From a bacterium (GTDB lineage: Bacteria; Bacillota; Clostridia; Lachnospirales; Lachnospiraceae): a stretch of 40,241 nucleotides of DNA. The notes below the pieces were generated by a model. The model saw nothing but the letters and a program-made list of their open reading frames with translations, was not told the origin of the DNA and searched no databases. The translations under genes were made by a program, and so were the position numbers. Where the stretch lies: the NCBI GenBank assembly GCA_030539165.1, contig JAUNSO010000006.1, positions 1 to 40,241 on the forward strand, in the 5' to 3' direction. This document shows positions 33,290 to 40,241 of the stretch, one piece after another (position 1 is the stretch's first letter; each line of letters begins with the position of its first letter).

Positions 33290-34168
33290 ATGGATTTTAT
33301 AAGCGGAGCAGAGCTGCTGCATCTATGCAGCGCAGAAAATTGCGATATCTCTGAAATCATGATCCGCCGGGAAGTGTCTGAGACAGAGGATACCAGAGAA
33401 CATATTCTGAAACGGATGCTGGAGGCATATACGATCATGAAAAAGGCAGCGAAGGAACCTCTGGAACGGGAAGTCAGATCTGTGGGAGGACTGATCGGCG
33501 GAGAGGCAATGAAGCTGCACCATTATCATGAGAATGGTTTATCGTTATGTGGAAAAACAATCTCTCTTGCAATTACCTATGCGATGGCGGTACCTGAGGT
33601 GAATGCATCTATGGGTCTGATCGTTGCAGCTCCGACTGCAGGGGCATCCGGTGTCGTGCCGGGAGTATTGCTCGCATTACAGGAAGTATATCAACTCAGT
33701 GACGAGTGTATCGTCGACAGCCTGTTTACAGCAGGTGCAGTTGGTTATTTATTCATGAGAAATGCATCTGTATCCGGTGCAGAGGCCGGGTGTCAGGCTG
33801 AGGTGGGCGTCGCATCCGCCATGGCTGCTGCTGCCGCAGTCGGACTGATGAAGGGAACTCCGGAGCAGAGCCTGCAGGCAGCATCTATGGCGACTGCCAA
33901 CTTGCTGGGACTGGTGTGTGATCCGATAGCAGGACTGGTAGAAAGTCCGTGTCAGGGCAGAAATGCAATGGGGGCAGGCAATTCACTGATCTGCGCAGAG
34001 CTTGCTTTGAGTGGAGTATCGCAGCAGATCCCGTTTGATGAAATGGTCGAGACGATGTATCAGGTAGGAAAGAAAATCCCGCCGGAGCTGCGTGAAACAG
34101 CCAAGGGTGGCTGTGCAGCATGTGAGACAGGGTGCAGAATTCGAAGTGATCTGATCAGCCATAGATAA
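33290..34168 (+). CDS. sdaAA: L-serine ammonia-lyase, iron-sulfur type, alpha subunit
   Basis: The catalytic chain of the serine dehydratase, 292 residues. It has APTAGASGVVPGVLLAL, the loop GLVCDPIAGLVESPCQGRN with two of the cluster-binding cysteines, and the C-terminal GGCAACETGC, which supplies the remaining cluster cysteine. The enzyme is oxygen-labile and fits an anaerobe. The ATG at 33290 is seven bases after GGAGG. It ends 18 bases before a LysR-type regulator, which might regulate serine use, sulfur amino acid genes downstream, or both. Confidence 0.97.
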   Translation: MDFISGAELLHLCSAENCDISEIMIRREVSETEDTREHILKRMLEAYTIMKKAAKEPLEREVRSVGGLIGGEAMKLHHYHENGLSLCGKTISLAITYAMAVPEVNASMGLIVAAPTAGASGVVPGVLLALQEVYQLSDECIVDSLFTAGAVGYLFMRNASVSGAEAGCQAEVGVASAMAAAAAVGLMKGTPEQSLQAASMATANLLGLVCDPIAGLVESPCQGRNAMGAGNSLICAELALSGVSQQIPFDEMVETMYQVGKKIPPELRETAKGGCAACETGCRIRSDLISHR

Positions 34169-34186
34169 GTAAAAGGGGAAGTCAAT

Positions 34187-35101
34187 ATGACATTACAACA
34201 ACTGAAATATGTGATCGCAATAGCAGATCATCACTCTATGAGCAAGGCAGCACAAGCACTTTATATCTCCCAGCCCAGTCTGTCCAATGCAATCAAGGAG
34301 CTGGAGCAGGAGGCCGGTATACATATTTTTATCAGAAATAATAAAGGCATCTCAGTCACAGAAGAGGGATGGGAATTTCTCGGATATGCACGCCAGGTCA
34401 TAGAGCAGGCGGGGCTTTTGGAGCGCAGATATACCGGAGGAGATATGCCCAAAAAGAAATTCAGTGTATCCACGCAGCACTATTACTTTGCCGTCAATGC
34501 CTTTACGGATCTGGTGCAACACTATGGAATGGATGAATATGAGTTTTCCATACGTGAAACGATGACACATAAAATCATTGATGATGTCAGAAGCATGCGC
34601 AGTGAGATTGGTGTGCTGTATATCAATTCCTTTAATGAAAGGATTCTGTCCAGACAGCTAAGTGAGAGCTGTCTGACCTTTCATGAGTTATTTTGTACGA
34701 AACCGCATGTATCGGTTTATAAAAAAAGTCCGCTGGCGCAGAAGACAGATATTTCACTGCAGGAGCTTGCAGACTATCCAAATCTGGTTTTTGAACAGGG
34801 AGATTATAACTCCTTTTATTATGCAGAGGAACTGATCAGTCTGCCGGAACACAGACAGACCATACATGTGACAGACCGGTCGACCATGGTCAAGCTGATC
34901 ATCAGCCTGAATGGCTTTACAGTCAGCACAGGAATATTTGATGAGGCACTGAGTGAGGAAGACATTGTGGCAGTGCCGCTCAGGGCAGATGAGACAATCA
35001 GGATCGGCACCATTACAAATCAAAGCATGGTACTGAGCTCTGTTGGACAGGCTTATATGGATAATTTGAAAAAGTATATTCAATCATCTGCTATAGTCTG
35101 A
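34187..35101 (+). CDS. LysR-type transcriptional regulator
   Basis: A 304-residue regulator. The N-terminal winged helix-turn-helix is intact: MTLQQLKYVIAIADHHSMSK then AAQALYISQPSLSNAIKELE and GWEFLGYAR. The C-terminal effector domain (about 92-295) would bind a small co-inducer. The gene is co-directional with, not divergent from, its neighbours. A dyad of the LysR type sits over its own stop codon, about 66 bases upstream of the predicted metY transcription start, so the O-acetylhomoserine sulfhydrylase-azlCD operon is the best candidate target. The effector is unknown; O-acetylserine/homoserine is a fair guess from related regulators. Confidence 0.93.
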   Translation: MTLQQLKYVIAIADHHSMSKAAQALYISQPSLSNAIKELEQEAGIHIFIRNNKGISVTEEGWEFLGYARQVIEQAGLLERRYTGGDMPKKKFSVSTQHYYFAVNAFTDLVQHYGMDEYEFSIRETMTHKIIDDVRSMRSEIGVLYINSFNERILSRQLSESCLTFHELFCTKPHVSVYKKSPLAQKTDISLQELADYPNLVFEQGDYNSFYYAEELISLPEHRQTIHVTDRSTMVKLIISLNGFTVSTGIFDEALSEEDIVAVPLRADETIRIGTITNQSMVLSSVGQAYMDNLKKYIQSSAIV

Positions 35102-35159
35102 TACTATAACGAACGATATCTTTTCCGTATTTTGCGAATGATTCTGTTTATGCTATTCT
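35092..35159 (+). promoter_or_regulatory. metY promoter with upstream LysR-type dyad
   Basis: TATAGT-CTGAT-ACTATA (35092-35108) is a perfect 6-base dyad containing the LysR-family T-N11-A pattern. The promoter is TTGCGA (35132-35137), 16 bases, TATTCT (35154-35159), with TG at 35151-35152 as extended -10. Start near 35166, so the dyad is centred at about -66, the usual LysR recognition position. The dyad's right arm also reads as an extended -10 (TGATACTAT), an alternative explanation. Confidence 0.55.
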
Positions 35160-35203
35160 GTTGAAAGAAACAGTTACATCAATCATGTGAAGGAGATACC
35201 CCT

Positions 35204-36496
35204 ATGAGTGAATTTTTAAACAAAACAAGTGTAGAAACAAAATGTGTACAGGCAGGCTATACCCCACAAAATGGAGAACCAAGAGAACTGCCGATTTATC
35301 AGAGTACAACTTTCAAATATGATTCCAGTGATGATATGGGGGCATTATTTGATCTGGAGGCAGAAGGCTATTTTTATACAAGACTGCAGAATCCGACCAA
35401 TGATGCAGTGGCATCCAAGATCTGTGCGCTGGAAGGCGGTGTTGCAGCGATGCTGACATCCTCCGGTCAGGCAGCAAATTTCTATGCTGTTTTCAATATC
35501 TGTGAAGCGGGTGATCATTTTATCGCTTCTTCATCCATTTATGGGGGTACCTATAATCTGTTCGGTGTGACGATGAAGAAAATGGGCATTGAGTGTACCT
35601 TTGTGGATCAGACACTGCCGGCTGAGGAGCTGGAGAAGTATTTTAAACCGAATACCAAGGCAGTGTTTGGCGAGACCATTACCAATCCGACAGTGACAGT
35701 ATTTGATTTTGAGAAGTTTGCAGGGCTTGCTCATGCACACGGAGTTCCGCTGATTGTAGACAATACATTTGCGACACCTGTGAACTGCAGACCATTTGAA
35801 TGGGGAGCAGATATTGTGACGCATTCTACTACAAAATATATGGACGGACATGCAGTCGGTGTCGGTGGCGCCATTGTGGACAGTGGCAACTTTGACTGGG
35901 ATGCATATGGAGAGAAGTTCCATGGACTGACAACACCGGATGAGTCCTACCATGGACTGACCTATACAAAGAAATTTGGCAAGGGTGCCTATATTACAAA
36001 GGCAAACGTACAGCTGATGAGAGACTTTGGCGCGATCCAGTCTCCTCAAAATGCTTTTTATCTGAATGTCGGGCTGGAATCTCTGGCAGTCAGAATGAGA
36101 CAGCACTGTGAGAATGCACAGAAGGTGGCAGAGTACCTGTCACAGCATGAGAAGGTGGCCTGGGTTCATTACTGTGGACTGGAACAGGATCCATATCATG
36201 AACTGGCAAAGAAATATCTGCCGAAGGGCTCCTGCGGAGTACTGTCCTTTGGTGTCAAGGGTGGAAGAGATAGTGCAATCCGGTTTATGGATCATCTGAA
36301 GCTGGCAGCGATTGTGACGCATGTAGCAGATGCCAAGACCTGTCTGCTGCATCCGGCGAGTCATACACATCGTCAGCTGACAGATGAGCAGCTGATGGAA
36401 GCCGGCGTTTCACCGGATCTGATCCGTTTCTCTGTCGGACTGGAAGCGGCAGAGGATATTATTGAAGATTTGAGGCAGGCGTTAGAGCAAATATGA
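35204..36496 (+). CDS. metY: O-acetylhomoserine sulfhydrylase (aminocarboxypropyltransferase)
   Basis: A PLP enzyme that joins O-acetylhomoserine and sulfide to make homocysteine, the direct route to methionine. It has 430 residues, the length of the MetY branch. The PLP lysine is K211 in HSTTKYMDGH; other landmarks are YFYTRLQNPTNDAVASKI, SSGQAANF, DNTFATP and, near the end, THVADAKTCLLHPASHTHRQ. The ATG follows AAGGAGATACCCCT. It overlaps azlC by four bases, so export and synthesis are expressed together. Cystathionine synthase activity is less likely given the length and motifs. Confidence 0.95.
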   Translation: MSEFLNKTSVETKCVQAGYTPQNGEPRELPIYQSTTFKYDSSDDMGALFDLEAEGYFYTRLQNPTNDAVASKICALEGGVAAMLTSSGQAANFYAVFNICEAGDHFIASSSIYGGTYNLFGVTMKKMGIECTFVDQTLPAEELEKYFKPNTKAVFGETITNPTVTVFDFEKFAGLAHAHGVPLIVDNTFATPVNCRPFEWGADIVTHSTTKYMDGHAVGVGGAIVDSGNFDWDAYGEKFHGLTTPDESYHGLTYTKKFGKGAYITKANVQLMRDFGAIQSPQNAFYLNVGLESLAVRMRQHCENAQKVAEYLSQHEKVAWVHYCGLEQDPYHELAKKYLPKGSCGVLSFGVKGGRDSAIRFMDHLKLAAIVTHVADAKTCLLHPASHTHRQLTDEQLMEAGVSPDLIRFSVGLEAAEDIIEDLRQALEQI

Positions 36497-37218
36497 GAAT
36501 CAAAAGAGGATTTATGGATGGTATTCCCATAGGCCTGGGTTATTTATCAGTTTCCTTTGCATTTGGCATTATGGCTGTTAATAACGGACTGACCTGGTGG
36601 GAAGCCACTCTGATTTCTATGACAAACTTAACATCAGCCGGACAGTTTGCCGGTGTTGGTATTATGGTGAGTGGTGGCAGCCTGATTGAAATGGCAGTCA
36701 CCGAACTCATCATTAATTTGCGTTATGCATTAATGTCTATATCCCTATCCCAAAAGGTAGACTCTAAATTTACGAGTCTGTACAGATGGTTGTTGGCGAC
36801 CGGAAATACAGATGAGATCTTTGCTGTATCCATGTCATATGAAAAGGAAGTCAGCAGATCTTATTTTCTTGGACTCATGATTGCTCCGTATATCGGATGG
36901 TCTCTTGGAACTCTGCTGGGTGCATTGTTTGGGGAGGCTGTGCCGGCATCTGTTGGAAAAGCATTCGGAATTGCCATCTACGGAATGTTCATAGCCATCA
37001 TTGCACCAAAGGCAAAAAGAGAAAAGAGTGTTTTGTCCGTCAGCATGCTTGCCATCCTGTTGAGCTGTCTTTTTTACTACATTCCCGCGCTGAAAAACAT
37101 ATCAAGCGGTTTTTCTATTATTGTCTGTGCAGTCTGTGCAGCATTATTTGGAGCATTTGTCTTTCCAATCAGAGAGGCAGAAACAGAATCGGATGAAAAG
37201 GAGAGTGGAGTGGCATGA
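36493..37218 (+). CDS. azlC: AzlC-family amino acid exporter, large subunit
   Basis: A 241-residue membrane protein with seven or eight hydrophobic segments. The start GFMDGIPIGLGYLSVSFAFGI and TNLTSAGQFAGVGIM, ELIINLRYALMS are typical of AzlC/BrnF/YgaZ. With AzlD it forms an exporter of branched-chain amino acids; the Corynebacterium homologue BrnFE also exports methionine. Being coupled by a four-base overlap to metY here, methionine or homocysteine-related export is a reasonable inference. It overlaps azlD by four bases. Confidence 0.93.
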   Translation: MRIKRGFMDGIPIGLGYLSVSFAFGIMAVNNGLTWWEATLISMTNLTSAGQFAGVGIMVSGGSLIEMAVTELIINLRYALMSISLSQKVDSKFTSLYRWLLATGNTDEIFAVSMSYEKEVSRSYFLGLMIAPYIGWSLGTLLGALFGEAVPASVGKAFGIAIYGMFIAIIAPKAKREKSVLSVSMLAILLSCLFYYIPALKNISSGFSIIVCAVCAALFGAFVFPIREAETESDEKESGVA

Positions 37219-37550
37219 ATACAGCATTATTTCAGGGAAACTCATACTGGGCTTATCTGCTCGTAATGGTGGGAGTGACGTATCTGATCCGTGCTGTTCC
37301 GTTTGTACTGGTCAGGAAGAAAGTGACGAATGTCTATGTGCGATCTTTTCTGGCATACATTCCTTATTCAGTGCTGGCCGCCATGACATTTCCTGCAATT
37401 ATATATTCCACCAATTATCTGCTGTCGGCGGTGATTGGACTGATCGTAGCCTGCACAATGGCTTTTTTCGACAAGGGACTGGTCAAGGTAGCTCTTGGGG
37501 CAACGATCACTGTCATTATTGTGGAATTGATCATGAAAATGATTTTATAA
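37215..37550 (+). CDS. azlD: AzlD-family amino acid exporter, small subunit
   Basis: A 111-residue protein with about four hydrophobic segments, the small partner of AzlC. The family pattern YLIRAVPFVLVRKK and LAYIPYSVLAAMTFP is present. The ATG overlaps the azlC stop by four bases. It is the last gene of the metY operon; the inverted repeat just after its stop lacks a proper T run. Confidence 0.92.
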   Translation: MNTALFQGNSYWAYLLVMVGVTYLIRAVPFVLVRKKVTNVYVRSFLAYIPYSVLAAMTFPAIIYSTNYLLSAVIGLIVACTMAFFDKGLVKVALGATITVIIVELIMKMIL

Positions 37551-37585
37551 ATACTATTGAAAAGAAACGCAAATAGTATTATTCT
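37550..37585 (+). promoter_or_regulatory. feoA promoter overlapped by an inverted repeat
   Basis: TTGAAA (37557-37562), 17 bases, TATTCT (37580-37585) is a fair sigma-A promoter. The perfect 9-base dyad AATACTATT (37550-37558) and AATAGTATT (37572-37580), 13 bases apart, brackets its spacer, overlapping both boxes by a base or two. That is an operator-like position for an iron-responsive repressor, though it does not match the Fur or DtxR consensus I know. It may instead be a weak stem after azlD. Confidence 0.45.
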
Positions 37586-37653
37586 ATATATGAGTTAGAT
37601 AATGCAAACTCAAAGAACAACAAACTAACTTCTATATGAGGGAGATCTGTAAT

Positions 37654-37881
37654 ATGACATTAAACGAAATACCAATCGGAAAGAGTGGAATCATCAAGAG
37701 TGTGGGTGGAGAAGGGGCACTGCGCCTCAGACTGCTGGATATGGGCCTGATACCCAAGACAAAGGTAACCATTCAGAAAATTGCACCTCTGGGAGATCCA
37801 ATAGAAATACAAATCAGAGGATATGAACTGACAATCCGGATAGCGGATGCCGAGATGATTGAAGTGGAGGCGACAGTATGA
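37654..37881 (+). CDS. feoA: FeoA, ferrous iron transport accessory protein
   Basis: A 75-residue SH3-like protein that assists FeoB. The sequence TLNEIPIGKSGIIKSVGG, LRLRLLDMGLIPKTKV, PLGDPIEIQIRGYELTIR covers the whole FeoA domain. The ATG at 37654 is nine bases after GAGGGAG; a longer in-frame start at 37636 overlaps that site. It overlaps feoB by four bases. Confidence 0.95.
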   Translation: MTLNEIPIGKSGIIKSVGGEGALRLRLLDMGLIPKTKVTIQKIAPLGDPIEIQIRGYELTIRIADAEMIEVEATV

Positions 37882-39878
37882 TATTTGCACTTGCAGGCAA
37901 TCAAAACTGTGGAAAAACGACCCTGTTTAATGCACTGACAGGCTCCAATCAGCATGTAGGCAACTTCCCAGGTGTGACGGTGGATCAGAAGATGGGAGAG
38001 ATGAAGCTTGCCAAGGACTGCTCCGTGGTCGATCTGCCCGGAATCTATTCGATTCGTCCCTATTCCACAGAAGAAATCGTAACCAGAGATTTTATCCTGA
38101 ATCAAAAGCCGGACGGAATCATTAATATTGTAGATGCCACAAATATAGAACGTAATCTGTATCTGACCCTGCAGCTTCTCGAGCTGCATATTCCCATGGT
38201 ACTGGCTCTGAACATGATGGATGAGGTCAGAGGAAACGGCGGTACGATCAACATTCCGGCGATGTCGGAGGCACTGGGGATTCCTGTGGTTCCGATCAGC
38301 GCAGTCAAGAATGAAGGCATATCAGAGCTGGTTGCCCAGATCACAACCGTGGCAAGAAGAAAGCAGTATCCGGCAGTTACGGATTTCTGTAAGCCGGGGC
38401 CGATTCACAGATGCATCCATGCGGTATCCCATCTGATTGAGGATCATGCACAGAACTGTGACATATCCGCCAGATTTGCTGCTACAAAGCTGATTGAAGG
38501 AGATGCCTCCTTTGCTGATAAACTGGGACTTGTACAGAATGAACTAGAAATGATCGAACATGCTGTGACAGAGATGGAGGATGAATATGGCATGGATCGG
38601 AATGCTGCACTGGCAGATATGCGCTATAGCTTTATCGAGTCGGTATGTCAAAATGCAGTGGTGAAATGTCATGAGAGCCGTGAACATATCAGAAGTGTCA
38701 GGATCGATAATGTCCTGACAAATAAATATATGGCTCTGCCGTTATTCTTTGTTATTATGATCGTGATTTTCTGGCTGACATTTGGAGTGATCGGCAGTTT
38801 CCTGTCAGATCTTCTGGCAATGGGAATCGATGCACTGACTGATCTCGTGGATGTCGGTCTGACGAACTATGGCATCAACCCCGTAGTACATAGCCTGATC
38901 GTCGATGGTATTTTCGTCGGTGTCGGCAGCGTACTGTCGTTTCTGCCGATTATTGTGGTACTGTTTTTCTTCCTTTCTATTCTGGAGGATACGGGCTATA
39001 TGGCCAGAGTGGCTTTTGTGATGGATAAGCTGCTGCGTAAGATTGGATTATCCGGCAGGAGCTTTGTACCGATGATCATCGGGTTTGGCTGCTCTGTACC
39101 GGCCATTATGGCGACGAGAACACTGTCCTCTGAGAGAGACCGTAAGATGACAATCCTGCTGACTCCCTATATGAGCTGCTCTGCAAAGATACCAATCTAT
39201 GCCGTGTTCTGCGCAGCATTTTTTCCACAGTATGCAGCACTGGTTATGACAGGACTTTATCTGAGCGGTATGATCATTGGAGTTTTAGTAGCGCTGCTGT
39301 TAAATAGAACAGCATTTACAGGTCAGCCGGTTCCGTTTGTCATGGAACTGCCGAACTACAGACTGCCGTCTCTTAAGAGTGTCGGGCTGCTGATGTGGGA
39401 TAAGGCAAAGGATTTCCTGCAGAGAGCCTTTACGATTATCTTTATCGCTACGATTGTTATCTGGTTTTTGGGTGCATTTGATACACGTATTAATTTTGTA
39501 CAGGATGGAGCCAACAGTCTGCTTGCAGCAATCGGACAATGGATTGCTCCAATCTTTATACCACTCGGTATCGGCGACTGGAGAGTGACAACATCCTTGA
39601 TTTCAGGTCTGATCGCGAAGGAAGCTGTGGTCAGCACGATGGGAATCCTGCTTGGAGCGGCAGATGGCGTCAGCGAAGCATTAAGCTCTTTATTTACACC
39701 ATTAACGGCGGTTTCATTTTTGATTTTTACACTGTTGTATACACCATGTGTTGCTGCAATCGCAACGATTCGCAGGGAACTGAATTCTACATGGCAGACA
39801 ATCTGCGTGATACTGGCTCAGTGTAGTGTGGCCTGGATTTGTGCCTTTCTTGTTTATCAAATCGGATGTCTGTTTTAA
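37878..39878 (+). CDS. feoB: FeoB, ferrous iron transporter with GTPase domain
   Basis: Imports Fe2+, the main iron source for an anaerobe. The 666-residue protein has an N-terminal G domain: G1 GNQNCGKT (7-14), G2 NFPGVTVD, G3 DLPG, G4 NMMD, then the helical insertion domain, and from about residue 280 two Gate repeats in eight or so membrane segments (GFGCSVPAIMATRTL, YMSCSAKIP and GLIAKEAVVSTMG). The length is slightly below the E. coli protein (773), as is common in clostridia. The ATG overlaps the feoA stop by four bases. It is the chief consumer of the operon and would feed the many Fe-S enzymes encoded in this window. Confidence 0.97.
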   Translation: MIFALAGNQNCGKTTLFNALTGSNQHVGNFPGVTVDQKMGEMKLAKDCSVVDLPGIYSIRPYSTEEIVTRDFILNQKPDGIINIVDATNIERNLYLTLQLLELHIPMVLALNMMDEVRGNGGTINIPAMSEALGIPVVPISAVKNEGISELVAQITTVARRKQYPAVTDFCKPGPIHRCIHAVSHLIEDHAQNCDISARFAATKLIEGDASFADKLGLVQNELEMIEHAVTEMEDEYGMDRNAALADMRYSFIESVCQNAVVKCHESREHIRSVRIDNVLTNKYMALPLFFVIMIVIFWLTFGVIGSFLSDLLAMGIDALTDLVDVGLTNYGINPVVHSLIVDGIFVGVGSVLSFLPIIVVLFFFLSILEDTGYMARVAFVMDKLLRKIGLSGRSFVPMIIGFGCSVPAIMATRTLSSERDRKMTILLTPYMSCSAKIPIYAVFCAAFFPQYAALVMTGLYLSGMIIGVLVALLLNRTAFTGQPVPFVMELPNYRLPSLKSVGLLMWDKAKDFLQRAFTIIFIATIVIWFLGAFDTRINFVQDGANSLLAAIGQWIAPIFIPLGIGDWRVTTSLISGLIAKEAVVSTMGILLGAADGVSEALSSLFTPLTAVSFLIFTLLYTPCVAAIATIRRELNSTWQTICVILAQCSVAWICAFLVYQIGCLF

Positions 39879-39895
39879 GGAAAAGAGGAAACAGC

Positions 39896-40045
39896 ATGAA
39901 TGTGTTGAGCTGGATATTGACGGGACTGATTATAATAGCGGTTGTTTTGGCAGTCAGATTTCTGTATCGGCATCGCGGTGCTGGCTGTACGGGAAACTGT
40001 GTGGAGTGTGTGAAGAAGATGGGATGTAGTGAAGTGGAGAAATAA
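39896..40045 (+). CDS. FeoB-associated cysteine-rich membrane protein
   Basis: A 49-residue protein with one hydrophobic helix (about 5-22) and a short tail RHRGAGCTGNCVECVKKMGC holding four cysteines (CxxxCxxCxxxxxC). This matches the small FeoB-associated Cys-rich family (PF12669) often found at the end of feo operons in Firmicutes; its function is unproven. The ATG at 39896 follows GAGGAAAC and lies 17 bases after feoB. Longer in-frame starts fall inside feoB and are not used. Confidence 0.85.
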   Translation: MNVLSWILTGLIIIAVVLAVRFLYRHRGAGCTGNCVECVKKMGCSEVEK

Positions 40046-40054
40046 ATGTTGCCC

Positions 40055-40141
40055 CATGCGTATTCGCAGGCTGAGAGACACATGCACATTCGCAGACTCT
40101 GCGAGTCTGCTTCATCGCATAGGCTCCGCCTATACGATGAA
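40055..40141. repeat. Compact cluster of a direct repeat and two hairpins
   Basis: CATGCGTATTCGCAGGCT (from 40055) and CATGCACATTCGCAGACT (from 40081) are an 18-base direct repeat with three mismatches and a 26-base period. Next come a perfect hairpin GCAGACTC-TGC-GAGTCTGC (40092-40110) and a second, 14-base hairpin with one mismatch and loop TCC (40111-40141). No coding function is seen. The tandem-hairpin form resembles dispersed REP-type intergenic elements. Confidence 0.65.
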
Positions 40142-40150
40142 AAACAAAAG

Positions 40151-40194
40151 AAGGAACAGATTTGTGAGTGAACTCACAATCTGTTCCTTTTTTT
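40151..40194 (+). terminator. Terminator of the feo operon
   Basis: AAGGAACAGATTTGTGAGT (40151-40169) pairs with ACTCACAATCTGTTCCTT (40172-40189) over about 18 base pairs with one bulged T and a 2-base loop, followed by a long T run to 40194. It is a very strong Rho-independent terminator, about 105 bases after the last feo gene. Confidence 0.93.
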
Positions 40195-40241
40195 GTTTTT
40201 TGTGCATGTGTTGCTGTTGTTGCGAAAGCTGAAAATGAGAC

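Noticed and set aside
37550..37580. Inverted repeat after azlD as a Rho-independent terminator
   Set aside because: The stem is AT-only apart from one pair and is not followed by a T run; its overlap with a promoter makes an operator more likely.
40029..40232. 67-residue open frame over the hairpin cluster at the right end
   Set aside because: It overlaps the last feo gene, contains two hairpins and the terminator, and has no ribosome binding site.

Overview
The window looks like chromosome from a spore-forming, strictly anaerobic Firmicute (Bacillota), most likely a Lachnospiraceae-type Clostridia. The reasons are a clostridial-order rnfCDGEAB cluster, a group-B-like [FeFe] hydrogenase, oxygen-sensitive class III ribonucleotide reductase, an iron-sulfur serine dehydratase, Rex, and a GerA/SpoVAF-type spore germination gene. 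The family assignment rests on remembered protein similarity, not on a search. No phage, transposase, CRISPR, rRNA or tRNA was seen. About 40 genes are supported, nearly all on the + strand; only apbE and an AP2-domain gene are on the - strand.

Layout. 84-6055: a CmpB-type membrane protein followed by the complete Rnf ferredoxin:NAD+ oxidoreductase. 6036-7049 (-): apbE, the flavin transferase that would load FMN onto RnfD and RnfG, with its 3' end overlapping rnfB. 7113-9215: two secreted or anchored wall hydrolases (a GH25 lysozyme on a poly-serine stalk, and a SleB/CwlJ-type enzyme behind a possible WalR box). 9283-10086 (-): a protein with two AP2 domains around a decayed HNH segment. 10192-13541: the NrdR-box-controlled nrdD-nrdG-dut group. 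13612-15084: a SpoVAF-like gene behind a probable sigma-G promoter. 15200-22793: degV, CBS protein, chemoreceptor, [FeFe] hydrogenase, gltX and a UvrD-type helicase in one tight run. 22796-28446: rex, a coiled-coil protein, NAD(P)HX repair enzyme, alr, mazF and a CorC-like CBS protein. 28486-32530: yebC, a CFI-box-like protein, a GT-C-like membrane protein and a TepA-type ClpP-fold protease. 32599-37550: serine dehydratase subunits, a LysR regulator, O-acetylhomoserine sulfhydrylase and AzlCD. 37654-40045: feoA, feoB and a small FeoB-associated protein. The window closes with a cluster of hairpins and a terminator.

The common theme is low-potential redox balance: Rnf and hydrogenase spend reduced ferredoxin, Rex reads NADH/NAD+, the Nnr enzyme repairs damaged NAD(P)H, and Feo brings in iron for the many Fe-S proteins. 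The most interesting items are regulatory: a hairpin that appears to hide the spoVAF ribosome binding site on read-through transcripts but not on transcripts from an internal sigma-G-like promoter; tandem NrdR boxes; a WalR-like box; a LysR-type dyad at about -66 of the metY promoter; and a repeat/hairpin module at the right end. Protein-level oddities are the cysteine-rich tail on RnfE, the AP2-HNH-AP2 protein, MazF without an adjacent antitoxin, and a chemoreceptor directly beside a hydrogenase. No gene stretch longer than about 300 bases is empty; the largest gap (8313-8552, 240 bases) holds a terminator, an inverted repeat and a promoter.
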